The notes: generated from the sequence alone by a model not told the origin. 53,954 nt of DNA from Sneathiellales bacterium (GCA_026992315.1 JALXAG010000151.1:1-53954), one strand, 5' to 3'. Positions 7,571 through 16,453 are shown, counted from the stretch's first letter. Numbers and translations are program-made.

Positions 7571-8839
7571 GTGAATTCAACCGAACAGCGCATTGCCGTT
7601 ACCGGCATGGGAATGGTCACGCCCTTGGGCGATGGGGTCGGGGCCAATGCCCGCGCCCTTGAGGAAGGAGGAAGCGGGCTGGGTCTGCTCGACGACCGGC
7701 GCCGGGGCAATGCGCCGGTGCATGTGGCCGGTCTGGTGCCGGAAGAGGGTGCCGGGGCTTTCCTGGCGGACAGCTATCTGGACAAACGGGCGCAGCGGCG
7801 CATGGACCGGTTCATTCATTTTGCCATTGCCGCCGCCGATCAGGCCCTTGCCGATGCCGGCTGGAAACCGGCGGATGAAGGGGAGGCGGTCCGCACGGGA
7901 ACGTTCATCGCCTCCGGCATCGGCGGATTTCCGGCCATAGCCGATGCCTGCCGGGGGCTGGAGGCGGGGCGGATACGCCGCCTTTCGCCCTTTTTCATTC
8001 CCTCCTTTCTTGCCAATCTGGCCGCGGGGCAGGTGTCGATCCGCCACAATCTCAAGGGGCCGTTGCAGACGGCGGTCACCGCCTGTGCCGCCGGTGCGCA
8101 GGCGATCGCCGATGCCGCCAAGGCCATTTTCCTCGGCGATTGCGATGTGGCCGTTGCCGGCGGGGCGGAGGCCTGCATCGATCCCGTCTCCCTTTCGGGA
8201 TTCGCCGCCGCCGGTGCCATCGCCGCCGGCGATACGGAGAATCCCGCCTGTTCCTCGCGCCCCTTCGATATCGAACGCAAGGGGTTCGTCATGGGCGAGG
8301 GGGCGGGGATTCTGGTGTTGGAGCGCCTCGATCATGCGCGCCGGCGCGGGGCCCGGATATATGCCGAATTGGCCGGTTTCGGCGAAAGCGCCGATGCCCA
8401 TCACGTCACCGCGCCGCCGGAAAGCGGCGAGGGGGCGTTCCGGGCGATGGCCGCAGCCCTGAAACGCGCCGGACTGAAGCGGGAGGATATCGGCTATATC
8501 AATGCCCATGCCACGGCGACGAAGGTCGGCGATGCGGCAGAGGTTGCCGCGGTTCGCCGCCTGTTCGGTGCCGATGTGGCCAGGGTTGCCATATCCTCGA
8601 CCAAATCGGCGACCGGCCATCTGCTGGGGGCTGCCGGCGCGGTCGAGGCGATATATGCCATTCTGGCCTTGTGCCGGGGCTTTCTGCCGCCGACGCTCAA
8701 TCTGGAAAATGTCGATGAATCCTGCCGGGGACCGCTGCACGTGCCGGTGGCGGCTTCGGCGGCGCGGCTGAAGGCGGTGATGTCAAATGCCTTCGGTTTC
8801 GGCGGCGTCAATGCCAGCCTGATTTTCAGCCGTTGCTGA
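7571..8839 (+). CDS. Beta-ketoacyl-ACP synthase (FabF/KAS II-like)
   Basis: A 422-residue condensing enzyme of the FabF family that would extend an acyl chain with malonyl-ACP. The active-site cysteine lies in VTACAAGAQ (C172) and the two catalytic histidines in NAHATATKVGD and KSATGHLLGAAGAVEA; the C-terminal NAFGFGGVNAS loop is intact. I start it at GTG 7571 because AGGAGG stands five bases upstream; the ORF track starts 22 codons earlier inside the palindromic promoter region. There is no acyl carrier protein, FabG or malonyl transferase beside it, so it may be a paralogue with a specialised role rather than the housekeeping fabF. Its last 57 bases overlap the 3' end of the convergent marR gene. 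Confidence 0.93.
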   Translation: MNSTEQRIAVTGMGMVTPLGDGVGANARALEEGGSGLGLLDDRRRGNAPVHVAGLVPEEGAGAFLADSYLDKRAQRRMDRFIHFAIAAADQALADAGWKPADEGEAVRTGTFIASGIGGFPAIADACRGLEAGRIRRLSPFFIPSFLANLAAGQVSIRHNLKGPLQTAVTACAAGAQAIADAAKAIFLGDCDVAVAGGAEACIDPVSLSGFAAAGAIAAGDTENPACSSRPFDIERKGFVMGEGAGILVLERLDHARRRGARIYAELAGFGESADAHHVTAPPESGEGAFRAMAAALKRAGLKREDIGYINAHATATKVGDAAEVAAVRRLFGADVARVAISSTKSATGHLLGAAGAVEAIYAILALCRGFLPPTLNLENVDESCRGPLHVPVAASAARLKAVMSNAFGFGGVNASLIFSRC

Positions 8840-9376
8840 GGGCGGCTGTGCGCCAATCCCGACGGGCGGCGGGATTTTCTCGATTTCTTCGCAGATCGCG
8901 GACAGTTCCGTCATCATCCTGCGCATGTCGGTCCAGTTTTCCGCGCCGAAACGTTCAAGCAGCGCCTGCTGCGCCCTTTGCCATGCGGGCAGGGCCTTTT
9001 TCATATGACGGATGCCCTTTTCCGTGATGGTGATCAGGCGGTTGCGGCGGTCGGCCCCGGGCAGGATGTCGATCAGCCCCTGACGCTGCAGGGGGGGCAG
9101 GGCGCGGCTTAACGTGGTGCGATCCAGTTCGAAACGCTTGGCCAGGCTGGCCATGGTGCCGGGCTCGCCTTTGGCGTGCAGATCGGCCAGGGTTGCCAGC
9201 AAGCCGAATTGGGTGATGGTCAGCGGTGCGGCGGCCCGGAAGAACCGCCCGTAGCTGCGCGTCAGTTGGCGGGACAGGGCCCGCATGCGCGTGGCCATGC
9301 ATTCCCCCGCCGCCAGACGGCCGAGGATCGCCGCCTCCCCGGCACTGAAGACCGTGCTGTCGCATTCCTTTTTCAT
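8783..9376 (-). CDS. MarR family transcriptional regulator
   Basis: A 197-residue winged-helix protein. The recognition region is visible in ITQFGLLATLADL, TMASLAKRFELDRTTLSRALPPLQRQGLI and the wing ADRRNRLITITEKG. It has an unusually long C-terminal tail (about 40 residues after the last helix, rich in P, A and E) encoded largely by DNA antisense to the end of the FabF-like gene. It probably responds to a small aromatic or lipid ligand; the neighbouring ketosynthase, with a palindrome in its promoter, is the natural target. Family sure, target inferred. Confidence 0.88.
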   Translation of the reverse strand: MKKECDSTVFSAGEAAILGRLAAGECMATRMRALSRQLTRSYGRFFRAAAPLTITQFGLLATLADLHAKGEPGTMASLAKRFELDRTTLSRALPPLQRQGLIDILPGADRRNRLITITEKGIRHMKKALPAWQRAQQALLERFGAENWTDMRRMMTELSAICEEIEKIPPPVGIGAQPPSATAENQAGIDAAETEGI

Positions 9377-9446
9377 GGGGGGAGCATATCACCCGCGCCG
9401 ATGGCGGCAAGCGGCGGCGACACGGATATGCACCGCTGAAGGGGCG

Positions 9447-10325
9447 TCAATCCGGGGGCGGAGGCTGATCCCGGTTTTCCCGGCGCAGGGCGCGGGCAAG
9501 GAAACGGGCCAGTGCCAGGGTGGCGGGCGATCCCCCGGCATGGGCCTGATAGAGGGCGATTTCGGATTCCGGCAGGGCGGGCAGGCCGTCGGCCTCGCCC
9601 AGCAGGCGCAGACCGGGGCGGGCCGTGCCTTCCTTGACGATGGTGATGGCCAGCCCCTCTGCCGCCATGGCCTCCACCGCGCCGATACTGGTGGTCGAGA
9701 AGATGACCCGCCATTGCCGCCCGGCCGCGGCCAGGGCCTCCAGCCCCCATTGCCGGTACAGATTGCCCGGCGGCAGCAGCGCCAGCGGCAGGACCGGGCC
9801 GTCCGGCAGGGGGTGGTTTGCGGAAAAAGCGAAACAGGTGCGTTCCCGGCGCAGGACCTGGCCGCGCCCCGTGCCTTCCTTCTGGGTGGCGAGAACCAGA
9901 TCGTAGCTGCTGCCGAGTTCCTTCATCAGGTGATGCGAGAAACCGGTGGTGATTTCCAGATGGATATGCGGGTGTTCCTCGGCGAAACGGGCGAGGATCG
10001 GCGGCAGGATGACCGAGGCGTAATCGTCCATCACCGCCAGCCGGGCGGTGCCGCCGGCACCGCTGCCCTGCAGAGCCTCCAGCGTTTCGTCATGCAGGGC
10101 AAGCATGCGGCGGGCGTAGCCGAGCAGGGTTTCTCCCTCCACGGTCAGGGAAAAGCGGTTGCCCTGCCGGTCGAACAGGGTGCAGCCGGTAATCTCCTCC
10201 AGCCGGCGGATCTGCATGCTGACCGCCGATTGGGTGCGGCCCAGAATATGGGCGGCACGGGTGAACCCGCCGAAATCGACGATGGTTGCGAAGCTGCGCA
10301 GCAATTCGGTGTCGATGTGACGCAT
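9447..10325 (-). CDS. LysR family transcriptional regulator
   Basis: A 292-residue LTTR. The N-terminal HTH is typical (LLRSFATIVDFGGFTRAAHILGRTQSAVSMQIRRLEE) and the ligand-binding domain begins around residue 90 (TARLAVMDDYASVILPPILARF). Divergently transcribed from ilvD across a 235-base gap that holds palindromic ATCAAT half-sites, the usual layout for LTTR control of its neighbour plus autorepression. The effector cannot be read from the sequence. Confidence 0.92.
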   Translation of the reverse strand: MRHIDTELLRSFATIVDFGGFTRAAHILGRTQSAVSMQIRRLEEITGCTLFDRQGNRFSLTVEGETLLGYARRMLALHDETLEALQGSGAGGTARLAVMDDYASVILPPILARFAEEHPHIHLEITTGFSHHLMKELGSSYDLVLATQKEGTGRGQVLRRERTCFAFSANHPLPDGPVLPLALLPPGNLYRQWGLEALAAAGRQWRVIFSTTSIGAVEAMAAEGLAITIVKEGTARPGLRLLGEADGLPALPESEIALYQAHAGGSPATLALARFLARALRRENRDQPPPPD

Positions 10326-10379
10326 GGCGCTTCCGTTGCCGTGTTGAGCTGTCCGCCGTTTTCGGCAGGGGATTGTTCA

Positions 10380-10412
10380 ATCAATAATATTGATGAAATA
10401 TATAATATCAAT
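10380..10412. promoter_or_regulatory. Probable LysR operator with three ATCAAT half-sites
   Basis: ATCAATA-A-TATTGAT is a perfect 7+7 palindrome at 10380-10394; a third half-site ATCAAT lies at 10407-10412, so ATTGAT-N12-ATCAAT forms a second, T-N11-A-like LTTR box. The stretch is strikingly AT-rich compared with the neighbourhood and sits between lysR and ilvD. Confidence 0.6.
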
Positions 10413-10451
10413 TCATTTCCAATATGACAGGCGATGATTAACCTGTGGCAG

Positions 10452-10510
10452 ATGCCCCGGCTACCGGATACACTCTCTCAAGTCCCGGCAAGGCCCGGTA
10501 GTTGGGGCAT
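10452..10510 (+). ncRNA. Long stem-loop in the ilvD leader
   Basis: ATGCCCCGGCTACCGG (10452-10467) can pair with CCGGTAGTTGGGGCAT (10495-10510): 14 Watson-Crick pairs and two adjacent G-U wobbles, forming a continuous 16-bp RNA helix with a 27-base loop, about 50 bases before the ilvD ATG. In DNA the two wobbles are mismatches, which suggests RNA-level selection in the plus direction. A 32-codon ORF (10452-10550) starts inside the first arm and its stop overlaps the ilvD ribosome site; its composition is not branched-chain-rich, so a classical leader peptide is doubtful. Confidence 0.5.
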
Positions 10511-10560
10511 ACCGCCGCAGCACAACGCCTTACAGAATCGTTTTAACTGAGGTCGACCAG

Positions 10561-12381
10561 ATGCCCAGATACCGTTCTCACACTTCCACCCGCGGCCGTA
10601 ACATGGCCGGTGCCCGTTCGCTCTGGCGCGCCACGGGAATGACCGACGCCGATTTCAACAAGCCGATCATCGCGGTGGTCAATTCGTTTTGCGAATTCGT
10701 ACCCGGTCATGTGCATCTGCGCGATGTCGGGCGGATCGTCGCCGAACAGATTGCCGCCGCCGGCGGTGTCGGGCGGGAATTCAACACCATCGCCATCGAT
10801 GACGGCATCGCCATGGGCCATGACGGCATGCTCTACAGCCTGCCCTCGCGCGAACTGATCGCGGATTCGATCGAATACATGGTCAATGCCCATTGCGCCG
10901 ATGCGATGGTCTGCATTTCCAACTGCGACAAGATCACGCCGGGCATGATGCTGGCATCGCTGCGGCTGAACATTCCGACGGTATTCGTATCCGGCGGTCC
11001 GATGGAGGCGGGGCGCGGCAATGGCGAACGCCTCGACCTGGTGCATGCGATGAAGCGTGCCGCCGACGATCATTACACCGATGAACAGGTCGCCGAGGTG
11101 GAGCGCAATGCCTGCCCCACCTGCGGGGCCTGTTCCGGCATGTTCACGGCCAATTCGATGAATTGCCTGACCGAGGCGCTGGGCCTATCGCTGCCCGGCA
11201 ACGGCTCGCTGCTGGCCACCCATGCCCGCCGCCGCTCTTTGTTCGAGCAGGCGGGGCGGCGCATCGTCGAAATCGCCCGCGCCTGGTACGAGCAGGACGA
11301 TGAAAGCGTTCTGCCGCGCGGCATCGCCACCCGGGCCGCGTTCGAAAATGCCATGTCGCTGGACATCGCCATGGGCGGATCGACCAATACGATCCTGCAT
11401 CTTCTGGCCGCCGCCCGCGAAGGCGAGGTCGATTTCAAAATGGACGATATCGACGCCCTCTCGCGCAAGATTCCCAATCTGTGCAAGGTGGCGCCTGCCA
11501 CCGAAAATTATTTCATGGAGGATGTTCATCGCGCCGGCGGTGTGATGGCGATTCTCGGCCAGCTCGACCGGCTGGGGCTGATCGCGCGCGACGTTTCCAC
11601 CGTCAGCGGCGCCAGCCTGGGCGATCTGCTGGAAAAATGGGATATATCGCGTAACCCGGACGAAGAAGTGCAAGCCTTCTACCGCGCCGCGCCGGGTGGT
11701 GTGCGCAGCACCCGGGCCTTCGGGCAGGACAATCAATACGAAACCCTGGATACGGATCGTGAGAACGGCTGTATCCGCGATGGCGAACACGCTTATTCGC
11801 AGGATGGCGGTCTGGCGGTGCTGAAAGGCAATCTGGCCGAAGAGGGCTGTGTGGTCAAAACCGCGGCGGTGCTGGAGGATATGCGCGTCTTCTCCGGCCC
11901 GGCGAAAGTCTTCGAATCCCAGGACGAGGCGGTATCCGGCATTCTCGGCGGCGCGGTGAAGCCGGGCGATGTGGTGGTGGTGCGTTATGAAGGGCCGCGC
12001 GGCGGGCCCGGCATGCAGGAGATGCTCTACCCCACCACTTATCTGGCCTCGCGCGGGCTGGCTTCTTCCTGTGCGCTGATCACCGACGGGCGTTTCTCCG
12101 GCGGCTCCTCCGGGCTGTCGATCGGGCATATCTCGCCCGAGGCGGCCGAGGGCGGCCTGATCGCCCTGATCGAGGATGGCGATATCATTGAGATCGACAT
12201 TCCCGCCCGCCGCCTTCACCTGGCGGTGGCGGAGGATGAGCTGGCCGCCCGGCGTCGGCGCATGGAAGCATCAGCCGCGCCTTATCAGCCGAAAGCGCGC
12301 GAACGCAAGGTTTCGGCGGCGCTGAAGATCTATGCCGCTCATGTCGCCAATGCCGCCCGTGGGGCGGTGCGCGAAATCTGA
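10561..12381 (+). CDS. ilvD: Dihydroxy-acid dehydratase
   Basis: Dehydrates 2,3-dihydroxy-3-methylbutanoate and -pentanoate in valine, isoleucine, leucine and CoA synthesis; Fe-S enzyme, cytoplasm. The 606 residues match the full-length E. coli type. Cluster and Mg ligands are visible: C122 in [11 protein letters not shown], and [18 protein letters not shown] (C185, C188, C191). The conserved C-terminal loop [22 protein letters not shown] is present. GAGGT stands eight bases before the ATG. Substrates of IlvD/Edd-family members can include sugar acids; the close match to the NCDKITPGM and C-terminal IlvD motifs favours true ilvD. Divergent from a LysR regulator and preceded by a long leader hairpin. 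Confidence 0.93.
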   Translation: MPRYRSHTSTRGRNMAGARSLWRATGMTDADFNKPIIAVVNSFCEFVPGHVHLRDVGRIVAEQIAAAGGVGREFNTIAIDDGIAMGHDGMLYSLPSRELIADSIEYMVNAHCADAMVCISNCDKITPGMMLASLRLNIPTVFVSGGPMEAGRGNGERLDLVHAMKRAADDHYTDEQVAEVERNACPTCGACSGMFTANSMNCLTEALGLSLPGNGSLLATHARRRSLFEQAGRRIVEIARAWYEQDDESVLPRGIATRAAFENAMSLDIAMGGSTNTILHLLAAAREGEVDFKMDDIDALSRKIPNLCKVAPATENYFMEDVHRAGGVMAILGQLDRLGLIARDVSTVSGASLGDLLEKWDISRNPDEEVQAFYRAAPGGVRSTRAFGQDNQYETLDTDRENGCIRDGEHAYSQDGGLAVLKGNLAEEGCVVKTAAVLEDMRVFSGPAKVFESQDEAVSGILGGAVKPGDVVVVRYEGPRGGPGMQEMLYPTTYLASRGLASSCALITDGRFSGGSSGLSIGHISPEAAEGGLIALIEDGDIIEIDIPARRLHLAVAEDELAARRRRMEASAAPYQPKARERKVSAALKIYAAHVANAARGAVREI

Positions 12382-12404
12382 CCGTTCCGGCGCCGCATGA
12401 CCTT

Positions 12405-12443
12405 GAGGGGGGGGGGAAGCAGGACATCCCCCCTTCGTTTTTT
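12405..12443 (+). terminator. Terminator after ilvD
   Basis: A run of ten or more Gs pairs with CCCCCC at 12428-12433 across AAGCAGGACAT, followed by TTCGTTTTTT. It lies 24 bases after the ilvD stop in the gap to the convergent dgcA gene. Confidence 0.65.
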
Positions 12444-12488
12444 CGTCTGGCCCTCCGGCCGAAGTTCGTAAGATTTTCCGATATGCCC

Positions 12489-13478
12489 TCAGCCCCACAG
12501 AGCCGGTTCCGGCGCATGGATGGCGCTGCCGTCAAAACGCAGGCCGGGGCTGCGGTCGCGGCTGAGCAACAGCGGCCCGTCGAGATCGACGAATTCGGCC
12601 CCCTGCGCCACGACCCAGGCCGGGGCCATGGCCAGGCTGGTGGCCAGCATGCAGCCGACCATGATGCCGAAGCCCATGTCACGAGCCGCCTTTTCGAGGG
12701 CCAGGGCTTCGCTCAGCCCGCCGGTTTTATCCAGCTTGATGTTGATGAAATCGTAGCGCCGGCGCAGTTCCTCCAGCCCGCTGCGGGTGTGGGCGGCTTC
12801 ATCGGCACAGATCGGAACCGGGCGCGTCAGGCGCGTCAGGGCGCTGTCGTCATCGGCGGGAAAAGGCTGTTCTATCAGGGCGATGCCGATTTTTTCCATG
12901 GCCGGGATCATGCGTTCGTAGGTGGCGGTGTCCCATCCCTCATTGGCATCGACGATCAGCCGCGCATCGGGGGCGCCGTCCCGCACCGCCTGCAGGCAGG
13001 CCAGGTCGTCCTCTCCGCCCAGCTTCACCTTCAGTACCGGTCGGTTGCGGGCCGCCCGGGCCTTGTTGCCCATTTCCTCTGCCGTGCCCAGGCCGATGGT
13101 GAAGGCGGTGATCAGCGGCCGGTCGGGGCGGGGCTGCCCCAAAAGGGAGAAGATATCGCCGGCGGATTTCTTGGCTTCCAGGTCCCACAGGGCGCAGTCG
13201 ATGGCGTTGCGCGCGGCGCCGGGGGCCAGGGCCGTTTGCAGCTCTTCCCGGCTCATGCCGCCTTCCAGGGCGGGGCGCAGTTCCTCGATTTGTTCGATGA
13301 CGCTGCCGACCGATTCCCCGTAACGGGCATAGGGTACGCATTCCCCGCGGCCGTGCAGGCCGGTTTCCTGCAGAATAACGGTTACGGTTTCTGCCGCGGT
13401 CTTGGTGCCGCGCGCGATGGTGAAACCGCCTTCGATCGGCCAGGAGTCGCGCTCGATGCGCAGGGTTCTTTCCGCCAT
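12489..13478 (-). CDS. dgcA: Enolase-superfamily protein, N-acetyl-D-Glu racemase/dipeptide epimerase (DgcA-like)
   Basis: A 329-residue muconate-lactonizing-type enolase-superfamily member. Acid/base lysines are in LKVKLGG and INIKLDKTGG; metal ligands are in IVDANEGW, ALIEQPF and ICADEA, the pattern of Ala-Glu dipeptide epimerases. Directly downstream of a DUF1611 gene, this is the dgcN-dgcA arrangement described for D-glutamate catabolism in marine bacteria, where DgcN acetylates D-Glu and DgcA converts the product. The start is the ATG two bases after the dgcN stop (MAERTLRIERDSW); the 68 extra residues in the ORF track are frame-shifted dgcN sequence. Without that context the call would be L-Ala-D/L-Glu epimerase. 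Confidence 0.8.
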   Translation of the reverse strand: MAERTLRIERDSWPIEGGFTIARGTKTAAETVTVILQETGLHGRGECVPYARYGESVGSVIEQIEELRPALEGGMSREELQTALAPGAARNAIDCALWDLEAKKSAGDIFSLLGQPRPDRPLITAFTIGLGTAEEMGNKARAARNRPVLKVKLGGEDDLACLQAVRDGAPDARLIVDANEGWDTATYERMIPAMEKIGIALIEQPFPADDDSALTRLTRPVPICADEAAHTRSGLEELRRRYDFINIKLDKTGGLSEALALEKAARDMGFGIMVGCMLATSLAMAPAWVVAQGAEFVDLDGPLLLSRDRSPGLRFDGSAIHAPEPALWG

Positions 13479-13480
13479 CT

Positions 13481-14497
13481 TCACAGTCCCGGCATGCGAT
13501 CGACAATCGCCTCCACGCCATCGCGCAGGGGATCGACGCAGGGCAGGCCGGTGCGCTGCGCCAGATCGTCGAGCAGACGCCGCCCCTCTTCCGGAGAGAG
13601 GGCGGAGCAATTGACGCTGACGGCAATCATGCGTGCATCCGGATTGGTGCGCCGGGCAACGCGCAGGTTCAGATCGATGCATTCTTCGATGTCGGGCAGG
13701 GGGTAATCCACGGCACGCATGGTCTTGCGGGTCGGTTCATGGCACAGCACCAGCGCGTCGGGCTGGGCGCCATGGATCAGCCCCATGGTGACCCCGGCAA
13801 AGGCCGGATGGAACAAGGAACCCTGGCCTTCGATGATGTCCCAGTGATCCTCGTCATTGGCCGGGGCGATGGCCTCCACCGCACCGGAAATGAAATCGGC
13901 GACCACCGCATCGACAGAGACGCCCGATCCGGCGATCAGGATGCCGGTCTGGCCGGTGGCGCGGAAATCGGCCTTGATGCCCTTTTCCTTCAGGGCGCGC
14001 TCGATGGCGAGGGAGGTGTACATCTTGCCGACCGAACAATCGGTGCCGACCGTCAGCAGCCGCTTGCCGCTGCGCCTGGCGCCCTTGCCGGTGGCGAAGC
14101 GCTGCGTCGGATGACGCACATCGAACAAGTTGCGCCCGGCGGCGCGGGCCGCTTCGCGGATCGGGGCGATATCGTTCAGGCGCATATGCAGGCCGGAGGC
14201 GACATCCAGTCCGGCCTCAATGGCCTCCAATATCGATGTAATCCAGTTTTCGGCCAGAATGCCGCCCGAATTGGCGGCGCCGATCACCATGGTCCTTACC
14301 CCGGCGGCGGCGGCTTCCTTCGGGGTCATTTCCCGCAGGCCGAGATCGGCCTTGCAGCCGGGAAGGCGGCTCTGGCCGATGCACCATTGCGGCCGCCACT
14401 GCAGGATTCCGGCGGCTGTCTTGGCGGCCAGCTGATCCTGGACATCGCCGATGAACAAAAGATAGGGCGGAGCGATCGACAAGACGTTTTCGGTCAT
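13481..14497 (-). CDS. dgcN: DUF1611 protein, D-glutamate N-acetyltransferase-like (DgcN)
   Basis: About 338 residues of the DUF1611 family: an N-terminal Rossmann-like part (ending around VRTMVIGAANSGG) and a C-terminal P-loop-like domain with GTDCSVGKMYTSLAIERALK and the later DIIEGQGSLFHPAFAGVTMGL. Family members next to an enolase-superfamily gene have been characterised as DgcN, D-Glu N-acetyltransferase. The start I use (MTENVLSIAPPYLLF) follows AAAAGGAATAAC and avoids overlapping the upstream hexapeptide gene; the ORF track begins 11 codons earlier. Function by family and context. Confidence 0.8.
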   Translation of the reverse strand: MTENVLSIAPPYLLFIGDVQDQLAAKTAAGILQWRPQWCIGQSRLPGCKADLGLREMTPKEAAAAGVRTMVIGAANSGGILAENWITSILEAIEAGLDVASGLHMRLNDIAPIREAARAAGRNLFDVRHPTQRFATGKGARRSGKRLLTVGTDCSVGKMYTSLAIERALKEKGIKADFRATGQTGILIAGSGVSVDAVVADFISGAVEAIAPANDEDHWDIIEGQGSLFHPAFAGVTMGLIHGAQPDALVLCHEPTRKTMRAVDYPLPDIEECIDLNLRVARRTNPDARMIAVSVNCSALSPEEGRRLLDDLAQRTGLPCVDPLRDGVEAIVDRMPGL

Positions 14498-14504
14498 ATT
14501 GTTG

Positions 14505-15107
14505 TTATTCCTTTTCAAAAAGCGCAGCATATTCGCGGGCGAGCTGCTGCATGTAGCGGTTCATTTCCTCCTGAAATTCAGGCTGATCCCACAGCCGGTG
14601 CTCACCGCGGGCATAGGCCAGGGCATTATGGTGGTAGAGGAAGGCATTGAGCCGGTTGCGGATGTAATTGTTCTGGGTGCGCGTCACCTTGCCGGGAACG
14701 CCCATGACGATGCTGTTGTCGGGTATGACCGTCCCCTCCTTGAGAAACGAGTGGCCGCCGACGATACAATTGTTGCCGATGACGCAGCCGTCCATGATGG
14801 TGCTGTTGATGCCGATCAGGCAGTTGTCGCCGATACTGCAGCCATGAATGGTGCAGTGATGGGTGATCGAACAATGGGCGCCGACATGGGTGCCGGTGGC
14901 GGCGCCGACATGGATCATGGTGAAATCCTGAATATTGGTCCATTCGCCGATGGTGATCTCATAGAATTCGGCGCGGGCAACGACATGGGGCCAGATGCTG
15001 GCGCCTTTGCCGATGCGTACCTTCCCGTAGAGCAGGGCGCTGGGGTGGATCCAGGCCGGATCGTTCAGAACGATGCCGGGGCCGTAATCATGTGTCTTCG
15101 TATTCAT
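14505..15107 (-). CDS. Left-handed beta-helix (gamma-carbonic-anhydrase-like) hexapeptide protein
   Basis: A 200-residue protein with hexapeptide repeats from about residue 25 to 140 (KVRIGKGASIWP, CTIHGCSIGDNCLIGINSTIMDG) and a helical C-terminal tail. Histidines in MIHVG, ITHHCTIHG and VGGHSF are placed like the zinc ligands of gamma-carbonic anhydrases, so metal binding is possible; CoA-dependent acyltransferase is the alternative. It lies eight bases before dgcN, suggesting a shared operon. Start has CGGAATAAC upstream. Confidence 0.78.
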   Translation of the reverse strand: MNTKTHDYGPGIVLNDPAWIHPSALLYGKVRIGKGASIWPHVVARAEFYEITIGEWTNIQDFTMIHVGAATGTHVGAHCSITHHCTIHGCSIGDNCLIGINSTIMDGCVIGNNCIVGGHSFLKEGTVIPDNSIVMGVPGKVTRTQNNYIRNRLNAFLYHHNALAYARGEHRLWDQPEFQEEMNRYMQQLAREYAALFEKE

Positions 15108-15130
15108 GAAGTTATTCCGTTATCCAGATA

Positions 15131-16453
15131 TTATTCGAAATTGTCGAACAATGCGTCGGCGGCGGCGCTGTCGCCGCCCTCGGTGCCGGAGAATTGGGCG
15201 GCACGGCGCTGATAATAGGCGCCCTGCAGGGCGGTGTAATAGTCCAGGGAACTGCGGCGGAGTTCGTCCAGCGGTTCGAGCAGGGCTTCCCGCCGGCTCA
15301 ATCCCCCGGCGGCGGCGATGCCGTAATTGGCCGCCGGCGTCAGCAGATAGGTTTTGGGATCCAGCGCCGTATCGACTGCCAGGCCGAAGGCATCGCGCAT
15401 GTTGGAGGGGCCGATCAGCGGCAGGTCGAGATAAGGACCGGCCCCAAGGCCGTAGGCATGTAGCGTGGCCCCGAAATCGTTGGGCCGGCGCTGCCAGCCG
15501 ATCAGATCCGCCGCCGCATCGTAGAAGCCCAGCACGCCGACGGTGCTGTTGATGGCGAAACGGGCCAGAGTGGTGCCGGCCTCGCCAAATCCGCCCTGCA
15601 GCAGGCTGTTGGCGGCATTGACCGGCTCGCGCAGGTTGAACAGGGCGTTGTCAATGCCGGTTTTGATGATTTCAGGGGTATAGCCATAGAGCTGGGCCAG
15701 CGGGCGCAGAAAGAACAGATCCGCCACTTCGTTGAAGGAAAAGAGCGAAACATTGGCCGGTTCGAGCGGATCCCAGATGATATCGGCCTCTTCCGGTTCC
15801 TTGCCCGTATTCCCGTATTCCCCCGCCGGCGCTGTCTGAACAGACGATTCGTCCTGAAGCGAGTTATCCCGAGGCGAGGCGAAAACGCTGCCGACGGCCA
15901 TGGCCGTCCCGCCGGTGGCGTAATCGTTGAGGACGGGCTGATTGTACAGCGACGGCGGCAACGGCACGGCCCGCGGCGGGGGCATGTCGCCATAGATGCG
16001 GCCGCTGCGGGCCTGCGGCGGCATGAGGGCGGATGCCGATTTGTCATCGGTATAATCTCGTGTCGCGGTTGCGGCAAACAGGCCGGGGAACGCAGCGCTG
16101 ACGGCTGTCTGAATGGCGTTTTCCGCATCCGGGGCGTTTTGGCGGGCATAGGCGGCGATGGCCTGCGCCTGGGCGGGGAAGGCGGCGATGGTGGCTACGA
16201 CGGCGCTGGCCAGATCGCCATTGGCACGGCTGAGCGCCGCCTGATAGGCCGATCGCCTGAGATAGGGATTGTCGGGCAGATAGGCCTGTTCGCGCCTGGC
16301 GTTGCCGATCAGATCCTCGCGCAGACGGATGGCCCTGTCGATACTTTGCGCTGCCTGTGCGTCGATGCCGAGGGCACTGGCTGTCCCGGATGCAGCGGCA
16401 AGCAGCAGCACAATCATTGCTGCAAGGACATATCTGTAGCACGATGGCATCAT
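15131..16453 (-). CDS. mlaA: MlaA/VacJ family protein with long N-terminal extension
   Basis: The C-terminal part, from about residue 228 (WDPLEPANVSLFSFNE) through ARFAINSTVGVLGFYD and DFGATLHAYGLGAGPYLDLP, is a complete MlaA domain, the outer-membrane channel that removes misplaced phospholipids and hands them to MlaC. At about 440 residues the protein is much longer than typical MlaA: some 200 unrecognised residues lie between the signal peptide (to about residue 27, ...ASGTASA) and the domain, first helical and Ala-rich, then Pro-rich. No lipobox cysteine follows the signal, whereas classical MlaA is a lipoprotein. Start ambiguous among GTG 16462 and ATGs 16453/16450. Last of mlaC-sel1-mlaA. 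Confidence 0.88.
   Translation of the reverse strand: MMPSCYRYVLAAMIVLLLAAASGTASALGIDAQAAQSIDRAIRLREDLIGNARREQAYLPDNPYLRRSAYQAALSRANGDLASAVVATIAAFPAQAQAIAAYARQNAPDAENAIQTAVSAAFPGLFAATATRDYTDDKSASALMPPQARSGRIYGDMPPPRAVPLPPSLYNQPVLNDYATGGTAMAVGSVFASPRDNSLQDESSVQTAPAGEYGNTGKEPEEADIIWDPLEPANVSLFSFNEVADLFFLRPLAQLYGYTPEIIKTGIDNALFNLREPVNAANSLLQGGFGEAGTTLARFAINSTVGVLGFYDAAADLIGWQRRPNDFGATLHAYGLGAGPYLDLPLIGPSNMRDAFGLAVDTALDPKTYLLTPAANYGIAAAGGLSRREALLEPLDELRRSSLDYYTALQGAYYQRRAAQFSGTEGGDSAAADALFDNFE

Noticed and set aside
10452-10550. 32-codon ORF in the ilvD leader as a leader peptide
   Set aside because: It lacks a run of Ile, Leu or Val codons and a clear ribosome site, so a classical ilv attenuator peptide is not supported; only the RNA stem is reported.
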